Below, in pieces: positions 32,710 through 34,101 of a DNA stretch of 34,101 nucleotides; the first letter of the stretch is position 1; each line of letters starts with the position of its first letter. The position numbers and the translations under genes are program-made. The notes under the pieces are model-generated. The model worked only from the letters and a program-made list of their open reading frames with translations, was not told where the DNA came from and made no database searches. This stretch comes from Ruminococcus sp. UBA1394 (GTDB lineage: Bacteria; Bacillota; Clostridia; Oscillospirales; Ruminococcaceae): assembly GCA_002305725.1 (NCBI GenBank), contig DBQM01000001.1, positions 1 through 34,101 on the forward strand. Direction: 5' to 3'.

Positions 32710-33958
32710 TGTGACCTCCTATAAGTTTGTTTCTCATCTGAGCAGTTGACGCCTTGTCAAGACTGATTCCCTTTATGAGAGAATTTTTCCCGTACCTGTT
32801 CTTAATATCGGCTATGGTATTCTGAAGCCGGCGTTCCTTTTCTTCGGCTTTGAAGTCTGTAAAAAGTGTGACAGTCGAAAAGGATTCGTCAGCAAGATTA
32901 TTGAAACCGACAGATATTTTTCTTATGGGATAATTCTTTTTTACTCTTGAATGATAAAACTTTTCAAAATATTTTACCAGCTTTTTATATGAATTTGTGT
33001 ATTCTCCCGTTTTCATTGTACCGCCGTCTGATTTTATCACATTCTTTGAATAGCTTACATAAAGAGAGATTGAATCAGTTACGAGATTTTTTTCGGTAAG
33101 CTCCATTGTAAGATTATCCACCATTTCTTTTACGATAAGCCATGCCTCGTCATAATCATAGTCCCTGAAAAGTATCTGACTGTTTGATATCGACTGATTT
33201 TCTGAATGATAATTCTTAATATCGCTTATGGTACAAGGCTCGATACCGTTTGCATGGTCTATCAGATATTGTGCATTTACACCGAATTCACGGTAAAGAA
33301 TACGGCTGTCAAGACAGGAAATGTCATATAAATCATGAACGCCGTACTTTTCAAGCCGCTTTGCAGTACCTCTGCCGATATTCCATATATCAGTGATAGG
33401 CTGATGATGCCATATTGTTTTGCGAAACTCCTCGTCGTCAAGATAGCCAATGCTGTCGGGGGAGTGCTTGGCGGTTATATCAAGTGCCACCTTTGCAAGA
33501 AAAAGGTTTGTTCCTATTCCGGCGGCGGCAGAAATCCCGGTGTTCTTTCTGACTTCCTCCATCATAAATACCGCAAGCTGACGTGCAGTCATTTTATACA
33601 TAAGGAGATAGGAAGTCACATCAATGAAACACTCGTCAACAGAGTAAATATGAATATCCTCACGGCTTACAAATTTAAGGTATATCCCGTATATTTCCGC
33701 AGAAATCTCCATGTATCTTTTCATATGCGGAAGTGCTGTTATATATTTAATGTTCGGGGGAATCTCGAAAAGCCTGCACCTGTTTTTCACACCAAGCTTT
33801 TTCATCGCCGGAGTAACCGCAAGACATACTGAACCTTTTCCCCTTGATGCGTCTGCAACAACAAGATTGGTTTTAAAAGGGTCAAGTCCTCTTTCAGCGC
33901 ATTCTGCTGATGCATAAAAGCTTTTTAAATCAATGCATATATATGTTCTTTCATTCAT
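32702..33958 (-). CDS. Y-family DNA polymerase (UvrX/UmuC-like)
   Basis: A 418-residue translesion polymerase. The catalytic acids are Asp10 in CIDLKSFYASAEC and Asp108-Glu109 in YSVDECFIDVT. The palm and finger parts include RGKGSVCLAVTPAMKKLGVKNRCRLFEIP, typical of the UvrX/YqjW type. A helix-hairpin-helix region (ITDIWNIGRGTAKRLEKYGVHDLYDIS) and a C-terminal little-finger domain follow. The ATG at 33958 has AGGTGA upstream. It shares an operon with the YolD-like gene and is preceded by a LexA-box promoter, so it should be induced by DNA damage. Confidence 0.93.
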   Translation of the reverse strand: MNERTYICIDLKSFYASAECAERGLDPFKTNLVVADASRGKGSVCLAVTPAMKKLGVKNRCRLFEIPPNIKYITALPHMKRYMEISAEIYGIYLKFVSREDIHIYSVDECFIDVTSYLLMYKMTARQLAVFMMEEVRKNTGISAAAGIGTNLFLAKVALDITAKHSPDSIGYLDDEEFRKTIWHHQPITDIWNIGRGTAKRLEKYGVHDLYDISCLDSRILYREFGVNAQYLIDHANGIEPCTISDIKNYHSENQSISNSQILFRDYDYDEAWLIVKEMVDNLTMELTEKNLVTDSISLYVSYSKNVIKSDGGTMKTGEYTNSYKKLVKYFEKFYHSRVKKNYPIRKISVGFNNLADESFSTVTLFTDFKAEEKERRLQNTIADIKNRYGKNSLIKGISLDKASTAQMRNKLIGGHNG

Positions 33959-33973
33959 ACACTAAATCACCTG

Positions 33974-33985
33974 GAACATTTGTTC
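33974..33985. promoter_or_regulatory. LexA (SOS) box of the polymerase operon
   Basis: GAACATTTGTTC is a perfect GAAC-N4-GTTC palindrome, the core of the Firmicute LexA (DinR) site. It lies just downstream of the -10 box, over the expected transcription start. A second, one-mismatch copy, GAAAATATGTTC, lies at 34032-34043, upstream of the -35 box. Confidence 0.85.
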
Positions 33986-33993
33986 TTTTTTAT

Positions 33994-34022
33994 ATTATAA
34001 CGCTTTTTTTAAAGCCTGTCAA
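33994..34022 (-). promoter_or_regulatory. consensus promoter of the polymerase-YolD operon
   Basis: On the minus strand a perfect TTGACA (34017-34022) and a perfect TATAAT (33994-33999) are 17 bases apart. A promoter this strong would need repression, which fits the overlapping LexA box. The remaining bases to the window end (34044-34101) show no feature. Confidence 0.88.
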
Positions 34023-34101
34023 TAAAAAATCGAAAATATGTTCTTTTATTTTATGGGTTTGAAACCGGAAAATTACGGTGTTGGTTTGTCAATGATGCGT
34101 T

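Noticed and set aside
1..34101. CRISPR array, tRNA, rRNA, prophage or transposase
   Set aside because: No regularly spaced repeats, cloverleaf sequences, rRNA stretches or recombinase genes were seen on reading through. Short divergent tRNA genes cannot be fully excluded by eye.

Overview
The window reads as chromosomal DNA of a cellulolytic Firmicute of the Ruminococcus type (Oscillospiraceae). This placement is inferred from a dockerin-bearing GH5 glycanase, a complete V/A-type ATPase operon, T-box control of a trp operon, a Gram-positive LexA box and consensus sigma-A promoters with 17-base spacers. No tRNA, rRNA, CRISPR array, transposase or phage gene was recognised.

Left part (1-12.7 kb, almost all on the minus strand). 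greA-lysS is transcribed from a consensus promoter. Upstream of it is a three-gene unit: DUF2975 membrane protein, Xre-type regulator and DUF4173-like membrane protein. Next comes a full tryptophan operon, read right to left: promoter, T-box leader with a UGG specifier, trpE, fused trpGD, a small membrane ORF, a 128-base element made of three hairpins, trpC, trpF, trpB, trpA, an 87-residue unknown protein coupled to trpA, and a terminator. The trp genes mostly overlap or abut, except where the small ORF and hairpin element lie between trpGD and trpC. A VanZ-like membrane protein closes this part.

Middle part (12.8-24 kb, plus strand). A DtxR/MntR-like regulator is followed by about 350 bases without an ordinary gene. 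These hold a palindromic element whose two arms, read outward on opposite strands, encode nearly the same peptide. An ACT-domain protein and its usual partner UPF0210 follow, and 22 bases later the V/A-ATPase operon starts (stalk G/H, C, I, K, F, E, A, B, an unknown two-helix membrane protein, D). A hairpin terminator overlaps the stop codons of subunit D and of a convergent HD-domain gene.

Right part (24-34 kb). A minus-strand glycan operon encodes a GH95 enzyme with no export signal, a GH26 lipoprotein with a CBM35-like module, and a secreted GH5 enzyme with a dockerin. A divergent copper-type P1B ATPase follows. The window ends with a Y-family DNA polymerase and a YolD-like protein behind a promoter that carries a perfect LexA-box core.

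The items most worth following up are the both-strand coding palindrome (13425-13585), the hairpin element plus ORF inside the trp operon (8287-8673), the small membrane protein within the ATPase operon (23190-23414) and the trpA-coupled unknown ORF (4631-4894).
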